Shown here one piece after another: positions 25,601-37,600 of a stretch of 64,000 nt of DNA. The translations under genes and the position numbers were made by a program. The notes beneath the pieces were generated by a model. The model had not been told where the DNA came from, did not search any database, and saw only the letters and a program-made list of their open reading frames with translations. Numbering within the stretch: position 1 is the stretch's first letter; every line of letters begins with the position of its first letter. The stretch is from Numida meleagris (taxonomy: Eukaryota > Chordata > Aves > Galliformes > Numididae), in contig NC_034410.1 of NCBI RefSeq assembly GCF_002078875.1, forward strand, positions 96,463,292-96,527,291, read 5' to 3'.

Positions 25601-28600
25601 AACTCCCACACAAACATGCATCTCTGTCCACCTCACAAGCACTTCAGAAAGGGATTTTTAGGATCAAGTTAATTAAATGTGCAATATGCATTTATGTTCA
25701 GGAAAAATGGTATGTACTCATATACATCCAATATGCTGAAACTACTGCATGCTATGGCTGTTCATTTGTAGGCCAAGTTGGGCACTACAGGATCCAAACT
25801 ATAAAAGTCCATGTTGTTATCGTAGTTATCCTTTTATAAATGGCATCTTGAAAACAGTTCCATAAAGGAGATATCTTTCAAAATATTTGGCTGGAGTAAA
25901 TGTGGTCTTTAGTATAATCAGGTTTGAGAACAGAAGGATTTGTGCACTATCGCTAGCCTGAGGAAGACGGTGTGGCAAGAAGTGCTGGCAGGTGTTTCAT
26001 TGGAGGCTGGCAAGCTGGGAGCAGAGGGATCTGACCAGGAGGCAAGTCTGGGTGGGCTCTCAGCCCTGGGGAGTTGGCAGTGCAAAGCCTAGAGTTGGGC
26101 CTGGTGGTGGTCATAAGGGTCAGCCACAGTCCACTGAGCTGCCGGCAGGCCCACAGCAATGAGACAAATCTGAGGTGAAGCAGGGCGCTAGGGTCAGGGA
26201 GGTGTGGAGTAGACACTGATATGGCTGCAATGGCAAACCCTCAGAGTGAAATTGCTTTGATGCCTAAAGCTAGGAGTAACAACCCTAGGAATAAACGAGG
26301 TTTAGGAAAAAAGATTTCAAGTAGACTACCTCTTTAATAGTGAGTAGGGCTTTTTATCTAGCCTTAGATCTCCTGAGCACACTGTCCTGTGCTTCTGTGT
26401 ACTAATGTCACTGATTGACATACTGGAAATTAAGCTCCTACTGAAGCTTCATCAGGTATATATTGCATGTGCCCGCCTTTATAACCCCATTACCTCCTGG
26501 ATATGAATGGGAGTTATATAAGTAAGAGAAAGATTAGTCTTCCCATACAAAATCCTGTAGGATTCCTGCGTTCCTTCCCAGTTTACATTGAGGTAAGTTA
26601 GTGAGACCTTGATTTACACCAGTGTGAATGTAGATTTTTCCATCACAACAGTCAACTGGGAAGATATTTCATAACAATGCTATTGCACCAGTGCAAAATT
26701 GGTCTGGTTACAGGGATAATTCCTTTTCATTGGATATTGCCTTTAAAACAGTCTCTGATTATTAGTATTAGCTGGGAATCTCCATAACATTGAAACAGAA
26801 CTGAAAATTCATTTTCTCTTCTTTATATATTACCCTCCTGTTGGTACATTATTAGAATTTTAGATAACCATGACATATGCAAAGATAGATTATATCATTT
26901 TAGGGAATATTAGTTTCTAGTCCTTGTGTTGAGATTTCGATATCCTTCTATATGTATTACCTTATCTATGAAAACAAAGTATATTGGCTTTTATTTTCTG
27001 TAGCTGAATATAGTGTTGAGAATAAAAGATTTTCAGATTAATGGACCATCAGTTGATAGCCTAGGTCACGATCAGGGATTTTTGTAATCATTGTCATGAA
27101 TGTATTTAATCAGTGAGAATTTTTCATGCTTAACTGTTTCATTAAGCTTCCAAAGCTGTATTTTCTTCTTTTTGGCTATCAGTATGTTGTTACTTCTTCA
27201 GCATTGCTTAGTCAGATTTCTATGGCTTATCTCTCATTTGAGCTACTGAAATTTCCAACATACAGAAACTGCACTGTCAACGGTTTACCTCCCAAACACT
27301 GTAAAAATACTTCTGCTTGTTTGACTTTCTCATTAACTGCTAAGGCTTTGCTCTTATTTTTTTAACGACCAGATGGCCACATCTAGATTTTAGTTTCTTG
27401 AACTGTAAAAACCCTAGTTATAATGGCAGAACTTCCTGTCTGTATGATAATATGCCAGAAGATCACATCATGAAAAACAGAGCCCTGAGATAATAGTGTA
27501 AAATACTAAACTTGCTGCTGTCCAGAAAAAGTCTAACAGGTGTTTGAAAATATGCTGAATATAGCAATTTCAATAGCATAACTCAACATTTAGTTACCTT
27601 ATCATATAAATACACACTTGCCAAAGAGAGATTTTATTGCAAGACCTATTCAAAGTGACTATTTATGGCAGTAAATGCTGTGCTAAGAAAAGCGCATAGA
27701 ATGAGGAAACTAGGAAAAACAGATTTTCTGCAAATACAAGAGGCGAGTCCCAGCAACCCAGCTGGAGGAAAAACAAACAAACAAACAAAAACACGTATAG
27801 AAGCTGAAGACTTTCATCTGAAACCATTAGATGATGTCTCTTTTGTTAGAAAAGGTAAAAGAAATGCTGGATAAATCTCAGAAGAGTTGGCGCCATGGCA
27901 ACAGAGAAATACCATTTCTATGTTAAATCAATTGCATACTGATTCTGTACTCTGAAAATTACTAATATTAGCATAAGATAGTTATACGTTTAAGAAAAAC
28001 TCTGAGATGTAGAAAAGAGAGAGAATGAATGTCTCTAGCAAAGAAAGACATGATAAAATATACTGAAGCCAAAGCCAAGGAATATTTTTGCTTCTATTTG
28101 TTCATAAACCTACAGCTGGAAGAATACTTGCAAATTCCTTGGATTCCCTTAGATCTCTTCAGTCTTCAATTGGAAGAAGGTGAAAATGTCCTTAGAGTAC
28201 TCCACCAGATACTTGTAATGATTCAGCTTCATTATGAATGGCATTGGACAGTGTTGACCATGTTTAGCACTGGTGTAAATAGGTTGTCCCCTTTCCACCT
28301 GTGCTTCAGCTCCATATTTCTTTATAGAAGTGCCCTGTGAATGTCATGATGGCATGCTCTTGGCATCAGAAAGTTCTGCAGATGGACTACGAGAATGCTT
28401 TATTACTTGTGGTGTAGCATGACATATTTGTCGATTACCTTCTTCTGTAACCCCTCTGTTCTCATCTCCCTTTTTCTTTCTGTTCCAATTACTTTGAGCA
28501 GCCTCAAGAAAAAATTACCAAACCACCAAAATGAGTAAGTCCCCTGTGAAGTCATGAAATGTTTACTCTTAAGCAATGTCATTTCATGCTTCTACATCTT

Positions 28601-31600
28601 AAACTCTGACCATTTTCTCCAGTGGGGAAAATGTCAAGTTTAAGTGTCAATACCACTCATTACTAACTAACCTTTAGTATCTGAGTGAAAAGTAATTACT
28701 AATATATTCCAACTCAATTTGCAGTGTGTGTTTGGAGAAAGTACCAGAATCATTAACTTTTCCACTTCTAAGGCATTTTCCATGAACAGTTTATTTATTT
28801 TTTCTAATTATACATCTTGAAAAAGAACAAGACTACAATGTCATTACTGCTCAATTTGCTGAAATGTTGTTATTTATCAACAGACTGGTGCATCAAGATG
28901 GAAGCCTTCCTGACATAACTATGATGAATTTAACAGCCAGCAGTGAAAAGGAAGAGGATAAAATGCTGAAAGAGGCTGGTGAGAAAAGAATGGAAGAGCC
29001 AGATGGGGAGGGAGGGAAAGGGAGGGCTGAAAAAGGAAAAGAAGAAGAAGAGGAAGATGAGGAGAAGGAAGATGATGATGTAGACGATGAGTCAGAGGAA
29101 GAAGAAACTACAGGTAAGCTCCATGGTTTACAAATTTTGTCTTCCTTTAGCCTTGGATAACAGCGGTAGCAGATTGTTCATGCTTGGCCATCTCTGCTCA
29201 CTTTGGTTGTCACCTTTTCCTTTTGATTTTACATAGAATCTTTACCAAAACAGCCTGAACTGAGCTGATGGCTTCTTGTCAGTTATTCAACAGGCGGCAG
29301 CATGTTCTAGGGAAAAATCATGCTATTTGCGTAGGATTCTGAGAGAATGAAAACAAAAATACTCCTCTTTCAGGACCAAGTTCTAGGCGTTCTGGATTGG
29401 GTTAATAGTTACCACAAACATTAAGATCTCCTTTAGAGTGAAATCTCTTTAAAATAAAGATAATATAAATACATTTTTAATCTCTGACACCGAATGCTTT
29501 CAAGACAATTCACTTCAGAAGTTCCAAATGGCTTTGCTTCATAATTCATGTGCACATTAGTGTCATGTTTTTCACTTCTGAATATGGAATGTGTAATTGA
29601 TGCCAGATGAACATAAAAACACTTAAGGGCAGACACTGGTAATGCTGATGTTGTCATCATTGATAGTGCTAGCATGAACTCCTAGCATGAATTATTTCCA
29701 TAACTCTGCTAGGAATATGAGCCATGAGTGAAAACCAGGGAGAGGCATTTAACACCCAAGGAAGCTGTACTGTCTGGAAATCACCTTACCACAGATTTAG
29801 TTGTTCGTGTCAATTTTTATAGGACTGTGATACATAAATAGAGACAGGGTCTTTGTCAAAGCAAAATGTCATTGTATTTGGCTTAGCTGCTCTGTGGGAG
29901 CTCAGCTGCAGCTATTTCTCTTTCCTGGCTGGGACACTTTCCCTCACAGAGATGTTCATGGGACATGGAAACCTTTCTTGGCCAGCTCTCATGTAGTTTC
30001 CAAGGACTGATGAGTTTGTTGCACTCTGGCCATCCCCACATGCTGGACGGGCTGAGGATGGAGGCCAACTGCTGAAGGTTACCCTGTACAATGACATGCA
30101 AGCAGGAAAGTGGGAGATACAGCCTTCTACTTGGGGCCCCCTCTGCAATGCAATGTGTGGGGCTTGGCAATAACACGAGATGCTGCTTGCCAGTGTGTGA
30201 TCCACCTTTAAGCTGCACATGCATTTATTTCTACAAAAGAGTTACATCATTGTTAAATGGCCATGTCAGTGAGTTTTATCATTATTTTAATGTGTTCGTG
30301 TGTACAGACTTTGTTATACAGTTTTTCAATGAGTAGAATCAGGTCTGTGCACGTTGTGCCTCAACATGGTAGACAGAGCTCACTGCAGGACCTTACCTGC
30401 CCTATTCCACTTCACTGGCATTGTCTGGATATACCTTGTGTAGTAGTAACACTACAAATTAAAATAAATGCAGTGAAAGTATGAGAGAGAGCATAAAAAA
30501 TTCTGTAATTCTAATTCTACAAATATTTTCCTAAGATACACTCATCATACTCATAAGAGCAAACGTGTCAATTTAGAGCTGTATTGGTTGCTTAATTTGT
30601 GAAGTTTAATTACATAGTCATGCAATGTACATCACTCAGTATTGTTATTAGTTGTGCTTGGGAAAAAAGAGAAGATTTAAAAAAAATCTCTAATTTGCTT
30701 TTCAGGTATTCCAAAAATCAGCTTTTCCACAAGCAGCATGTGCTTTTTCACACAAATATGAACAGAATAACCATCCTGGTTTGCTTTATATACAAAAATA
30801 ATCAGATAAATTGAAATAATCACATACAGGAGCTGCTAATTCCTTTGCATTTTTAACAGATTAGATGGGGGCATGTTTTGGAGCCATTTTGAAATGTTTC
30901 CTGATATTGGGTACTGGCTGTAAGAGTGAAAATGCTTCTGAAATCCCTAATACAGTGTGAAGACTCTTTATGCTAATATGTATGAGGCTGATGGAACAGT
31001 TTTCTAGCCATACACTACCAACTTTTTTTGAAATGAGGAAGTTAATGTGAGTCAGAATGGAGGACACCATAGCTAAGTGGATCTCAGCCATATTTTGTCT
31101 TAGTTAACCACCAAACCATACCTTTAATCTCCTTTGTGTCTTACTCTAAAGCCTAGAAGAGCAGAAGTAGAAAGCTTGTTGTTCCCTGGTGAAGTACTCT
31201 TTTTCACAAAGACCTTCTGTTTTTCTCCTCCAAATGGTTCTGCTTGAAAATCTCTGCAGACCTAAGAAACAAATGGCATCTGGTAATCGACCGCCTTACG
31301 GTGCTGTTTTTGAAATTCCTGGAGTACTTTCATAAGATGCAAGTCTTTGTGTGGTGGCTTTTGGAGCTGCATATCATCAAAATCGTCTCCTCTTACATCA
31401 TCTGGGTCACAGTGAAAGAGGCAAGTAAACACCTGCTGTCAAAATCTTACCCGTGGTGGAGGCTTGTCAACATCTGCTGTGTAGTGACATATCCAAGCAT
31501 ATGGAGAGACCATGTGAGACCTTAACTGAAGCTGTAGCATTCTACTGGGTTTATCAGCTGCTGGGGACCTGCCTTAGTCTTGCATCTTACATTAATAGCC

Positions 31601-34600
31601 TTACTACCCAGATATTCTCAGTCCTCCCTTTTTTTCCTAGATATTAAGGTTTAGTTTAGTTCTTTGGATTCAAAAGAATTATTTCCTTTCCCACACAAGC
31701 AGTATCTGGCCATCAGCTAGGGATGGAGGGTGTAGAAGATTGGGAAGGAGCAACTAGGAAAATTACTTAAATTACTTCTCAGGCTGAAGCAACAGCAACA
31801 TGGAACGGTGTCTTAAGAAAAAAGGAGCAACACCATTAGCTGTGCCTTAGGTGTAGGCAGTGTGAGTTCTCCACCTGACGTAGCCATTTCTTGAACAGTC
31901 GTAGGACCAGACCTTAAATTGCAAAATCAAAATTTGTTTTGTCACATCTTGGGGGGAAAAAGTGTTTGAAGGTGAGTTCCACATACATGTGGATCTGTAT
32001 CATCTTTGTTTCATATGTACTAAAGCAGGATCAACATTTGGTCCCTTTTTCTTGACTTCTGTTGTTTTTAGGATGGGTATGCAGTGTTGTGGGTCTAAGA
32101 GTATTCGTACTCTGTCTGAGATAACGTTCTTGCTAAAATATTAATTTTCCCTTCTTCACTTACCACACTGTGTCTGTGTTATTGTGAATATTGTTGTAAA
32201 TGTGATGATTTTTCCAGGATTTTTCTCATTTTCTCTATGTCCCTTTGTTTTGAATGATTTTATTTTAATTACTATGGAAAAAGTCAGACTCTCTCAGTTC
32301 TCTCATTACTTCATGTAATTTCTCTCCACCATGTTTTTGTGTTTTCAGGTGTCTCTGTTTAACTTTGTGTTTTTAATTGCTTGGGCTCTTGCTTTGCCAT
32401 ATGCTCAGTTTCGCCCATTGGCATCAAGTATCTGCACTGTTTGGACATGTGTGATTATTGTCTGCAAAATGTTGTACCAGCTCACATCTATTGATCCCAG
32501 CACTTTTTCCAGTAACTGTACACTGGTGAGTACAAATGCACATTAAAAAGTTTGACTGCTGCTTTCTTCAATGAAGAAGAGCAAAAGGAAGCATATCAAG
32601 TATTGAAAATTACAGTTCTCCTGTTATATTATTGTTGATTATCATTCCAGCTCCAAGCAACCCTAAACAGATTTTTTTTGTAAACCACTGTGTTTTCTTT
32701 TTAGCCTAGAGAGAATGAAACAAAGGTCGATTTAGAAGAACTCAAAACGTCAGTCCTCTACAGTGGTCCGGTTGATCCTGCAGAATGGGTTGGACTGAGA
32801 AAGTCTTATCCCCTACTTTTGTACTTAAGGGTAACTTCTTTATTATTTGTCTTTGAAATAGATCATCTGCCACACACACACACAATTAATGAAAGCCACT
32901 GATGGTAGGGAATTACAGAGAGGAAGAAACAGCAGAAGTGCATTTCTGTTACATAGGACATTTCCAGATGGTGTTCAGTACCAATTAAGATAATCTGCAT
33001 GTAGAAGTTATGGCTTTCTGACTCCACTATCTGTTAAATGCACTACAAGAAATGTAATATTTAAGAGCTCAAAGTAATGAAGAGGTGCATAGCTTTCAGT
33101 TACCAAAGGGCTGATGGGTCTAATTGGAGTAATTGCCTCATGTAACAGTGTATGCTATAAGCTGTTAATTTTTTTAAGTGCTTATTCCTTACAGCCACAG
33201 TTTAGAAACTGTAATGAGTTAAGGCAATAATTCATTCAGACATTAGATTTTTTTTCTTTTTAACTAATGCATATGAGCAATATGTTATTATTCCTACCTT
33301 GATTAAAAAACACTACAATAAAAATGTATCATTTCCCAGGGGAAACTCTGCCTGTCACTTCTTGATTTAAGGAATCTCCAAAGTCTTGTATGCACAATTT
33401 AAAGCAGTCAGAAATCTGTTGACTGAACAACAGGCTTTGATCTCACAGTGGATTTATTCCTTATTCCTTCCCTGAGACCTTGCCTCCATGAATTTTGTTT
33501 GAATCATAGAATCACAGAATGGCTTGAGTTGGAAGGGACCTCAAAGCCCACCCAGTCCCACCCCCTGCTGTGGGCAGGGCTGCCCCCCACCAGCTCAGCT
33601 GCCCAGGGCCCCATCCAACCAGGCCTTGAGCGCCTCCAGGGATGGGGCACCCACAGCTTCTCTGGGCAGCTGTGCCAGTGCCTCACTGCCCTCTGAGTGA
33701 AGAATTTCTTCCTAACATCTAACATGAACCACCTCTCTTTCTGTTTAAGTCCATTCCCCCTTGTCCTTTCACTATCTACCTGCATAAAAAGTCTGTCCCC
33801 CTCCTGCTCGTAAGCTCCTTCCAAGTATTGGAAGGCCGCAATGAGGTCTCCCTGCAGCCTTCTCTTTCTCAAGCTGAACAATCCCAACTCCCTCAACCTT
33901 TCATCATAGGAGAGGTGCTCCAGCCCTCTGATCATCTCTGTGGCCATCCTCTGGACCCACTCCAATATCTCAATGTCTTTCTTGTGCTGGGGGCCCCAGG
34001 CCTGGCTGCAGTGCTCCAGGTGAGGCCTCACAAGTGTGGGGGGTGAGGGGGGGGTAATCACCTCCTTCTCCCTGCTGGCCATCCTTCTTTTGATGCAGCC
34101 CAGGAAACTGCTGGCCTTCTGAGCTGCAAGAGAACACTGCTGGCTCATGTCCAGCTTTTCATCCACCAGAACCCCCAAGTTCTTCTCCACAGGGCTGCTC
34201 TCAGTGAGTTCTTCTCCCAGTCTGTACTTGTATCTGGGGTTGCCCCAAGCCAAATGCAGTCAATGAAGTATTCCTCTGTCTTCATTAGATGCCCTTTGCC
34301 TCTTTCTTTCACTCCCTTAGCCATGCACTTCCAGCAATTAAGAGTATATCTGGGGGAAGATCAATGGCTGACATAAGAATTCTGCATGGAGAATGAAGTT
34401 GCCAAGTGGCTTGATGCTAGGAGCTTCACATCTATAAATAGATAATGCTTTGTGATTGCAAACTATTCTAGAACAGCTTTCAGTGGCTTAGCAAGAAAAA
34501 TGTAGCCTCTGTGTAGAGAAATTCAGTCCAGGGCTAGACCTGAAGTCCCCAGCTTTCAAATCTCACTGTGTTTCTGATACGCCCCCTTAATAATAAACAT

Positions 34601-37600
34601 TCAAGAGGTCTGCACTGAATTGAAAAACCTATCTGATGTGGATTGTGTATAACTATCCCCAAGAGTGAGAAGCTCAGGGAGAGCAAACAGGAATAAATTC
34701 TTGTTAAACAGACAAATAAATAAATTGAAAGTATCAGTGGCACCTGTCTTAGGACAGTTGTGTCCCAAATATTTCTCTGTGAATATATATCTGGAGATTG
34801 CCTCTTCAACTTTACTTGTGGTTTCCTTGAGGGACTTTCTCTGGGTTTTAACCAACTTTTGAAGCTGGTTAATATTTCTCTTACATTGAGCACAAGGCAG
34901 GTTTCCATAATAAGACAGAAAATTCACCTTGGAGCAGCTGAAGACTTCATTCCAGTCACTCTGGTATTGGAACAGAATCTGCCTGAATGAAGACAAGCAG
35001 CTAAACCAATTGCTCATTTGAAAGAGTATCCACGGCAGTACTGAAGGTCCCTGTGGCGTTAGAAAGCTAGTGCTTACCAGCTGAACTACTGCAGCTGACT
35101 TTATGTATGCTTGTATCTCCTTCTCCTTCAGAAAAGCTACGAAATGTGAGAGGGAAAATGGATAGGTCGATGCGTTCTAACTTCTTCTCTACAATTAGTG
35201 TTCATTATAGTATTTTTTTAATGAATGTCTCATCTTCTGAATCTCAGTACAAAATCCAGCAAGTGATAGGAACCTCACTTTGTTACGTCAGTAGCTAAGT
35301 GTATCTTGGAGGGCAAAAGCTCTCAATGGTAATATCCATTTTAGTACTCATTGGTTTATGCTTATCAGAAAGATTTATGACTTCTTGTGGTTTTGTTTTT
35401 TATTTAGTGTTCTTCTTATTGTATCTCCTGTAGAATAACTTACTGATGCTGGCTATTCTGGCTTTTGAAGTTACAATTTACCGTCATCAAGAGTACTACA
35501 GATGTCGAAATAACCTTACTGCACCTGTAACTAAAACTATTTTCCATGATATTACGAGAGCACATCTGGATGACGGACTGGTAAACTGTGTCAAGTATTT
35601 CATAAACTACTTCTTCTACAAGTTTGGTTTAGAGGTAAATTGTAATATATTCGTTTTTTCTTAGACTCTTTCCAAATCTTTAGGTTGTGTTATTTTTGAA
35701 TACTAGTTTGAACTGTGCTTAACAGCAGGATACCTCTTAGTCATCACTCGTGTCAGACCTTGCAATACTTGCCACCTCTCTGCTAGTAGAGATTTTCAAC
35801 TTGGTTTTATTTTCATGTCTTGTCTTTTGCTACTTGCTTTTCATTGACCTAGCTTGCCATTTCTTAACCTAACAAAAGATATGACAGGTGGGACAAGGCA
35901 TGGAACTGAGGAATGCCCTCACATGAACAAGTGCACAGGAAATTAGGAACTGCAGGAGCAAAAAGCAGACAGTACCAGGCCATTTTCTCCGTTTAAAGGT
36001 TTCTGGACTTCTTTTGTCTCTGGCTGCCCAAACATGTCCTTCTTTTTTATACATGCAGCTATAACAGCTAACAATCTGCAGAAGCAAGTAACAGCAAAGG
36101 GTATTGCTTCTTTGTGCAGCAGATTTAAGACACAGTTCTTTTTCCAAAGACCTTTACAGTAGATAAGAAACACTCAGAACATTGGAAAGGCAGGTATAAA
36201 TGAGTGAAGTGATTTTTCTCAAGATTCATCACAAAACCTTATTATCTGGTAGGTGTCTTATTTTGTAGATCTGTTTGTCTGCCTTGCCAGCAGTAGTTTC
36301 CCATATGGCACTTAAGCTCAGCTAATGCATTCCTTCTAACTGCTTCACCCAGTCCAGCAGCAAAATATCAAAAACGAACCTACCTTGAAGGCAAGCTATT
36401 GCTGAACAACCATTTCAAAAACATAAAAAATAACACGGCTTCATTTCCGTTTTCCCACCTCCTCTATGTGCACACCGACGCATGAAGTGCACTTTCAAAA
36501 TTGTCTGTAGAATAAACCAAATTATTTTTTTCAAAATATTTGATGGCTATCTGCAAAAAGCAGCTACTATTTTAATGCACCCCAATTCTATTCATAGGTC
36601 TATTCTTGACCTATGCATTAAACACTACCATCCCCTTGCTCCTGATAAATAGAATAACATGCTTATGGCCATTTTGAGGATTGGGAATGAATGAAAGTTA
36701 AAATTAATCAGGAAGCTGTTTCCTTCAGGTTTTAAATGTAACCTCATCCTAATCTGAGGAGACAGAAGATCAGAATAGTGAAGTACACTGAATAAGTGAA
36801 TCACTGTGAATGAAAACATCTTGCATGGCACTGAGTGAAAGATCTGCTTTAAGTGGAGCCAGAGAACAGAAATGATTTGGGATGAAGAGTCTTAAAAAGA
36901 ATGGAGAACTAAACTTGCCTTACAGCAATTGGCTGGATTTGTCTATAGCCAGAAGAAGTTATATTGTCTAAATCCCTTTTCTTTTCGTCTGGTTCCCACA
37001 TGAGGATACACTTTAGTTGTTGTTATTCTTAATGGTTCCTTTTCCTTCTCACATCTGTAAGGGCTATCAAAATATATGGCTGTGTAATATGTGCTTTACT
37101 TGGCAACAATTAAACATTTCACATATAGGCTACTGTGGCAATGCTCTTTTCATTTTGTATATGTAGATACCACGTAATGAAAACCTGTGTTCTGTTCTTG
37201 TAGATGACACTCTCAGAACAGTGAGAGAAAATCTAGGGAGTTGGAGTAGAGTGGGAGAGGTTGATGATGGAGTGTGTTGGTTGGCAAAGGGTCCCTGCAT
37301 CAACCCCAGCATTTGTCCAAGCATACTGTTAAAATTGAGACTAGTTTATCCTTGCTAAATTGACTAGTCATTAGATTGCAAATGTTGCTTATTTTTCATT
37401 CTTTCTTTTCCAGACCTGTTTTCTTCTATCAGTGAATGTAATTGGTCAACGGATGGATTTTTATGCCATGATTCATGCCTTCTGGTTGATTGCTGTATTG
37501 TATCGACGTAGAAGAAAAGCTATTGCAGAGATCTGGCCAAAGTATTGCTGTTTTCTGGCATGCATCATTACATTCCAGTATTTCCTTTGTATTGGCATTC

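Larger units (their letters stand above)
25232..28501 (+). other. PIEZO2: PIEZO2 intron W11-W12, 3.3 kb
   Basis: Contains the TGCATG cluster (25563-25588 and 25746-25751) and an (AAAC)n run at 27770-27791. No CR1 seen. Ends in a long pyrimidine tract (ctcatctccctttttctttc ...) and 'gagcag'. Confidence 0.75.
32831..35433 (+). other. PIEZO2: PIEZO2 intron W16-W17, 2.6 kb
   Basis: Contains (CA)7 at 32871-32884 and a young-looking antisense CR1 at 33502-34259. The remaining sequence is not assigned to any repeat. Acceptor 'tctcctgtag'. Confidence 0.87.

Noticed and set aside
29880..30220. GC-richer stretch with open frames on both strands
   Set aside because: I could not match it to CR1, a known exon or an RNA gene; no splice-consistent frame.
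34534..35017. Overlapping 138- and 124-codon open frames on the - strand inside an intron
   Set aside because: Two frames open over the same stretch, no recognisable domain, no promoter or splice context; most likely chance, though I cannot exclude an old pseudogene piece.
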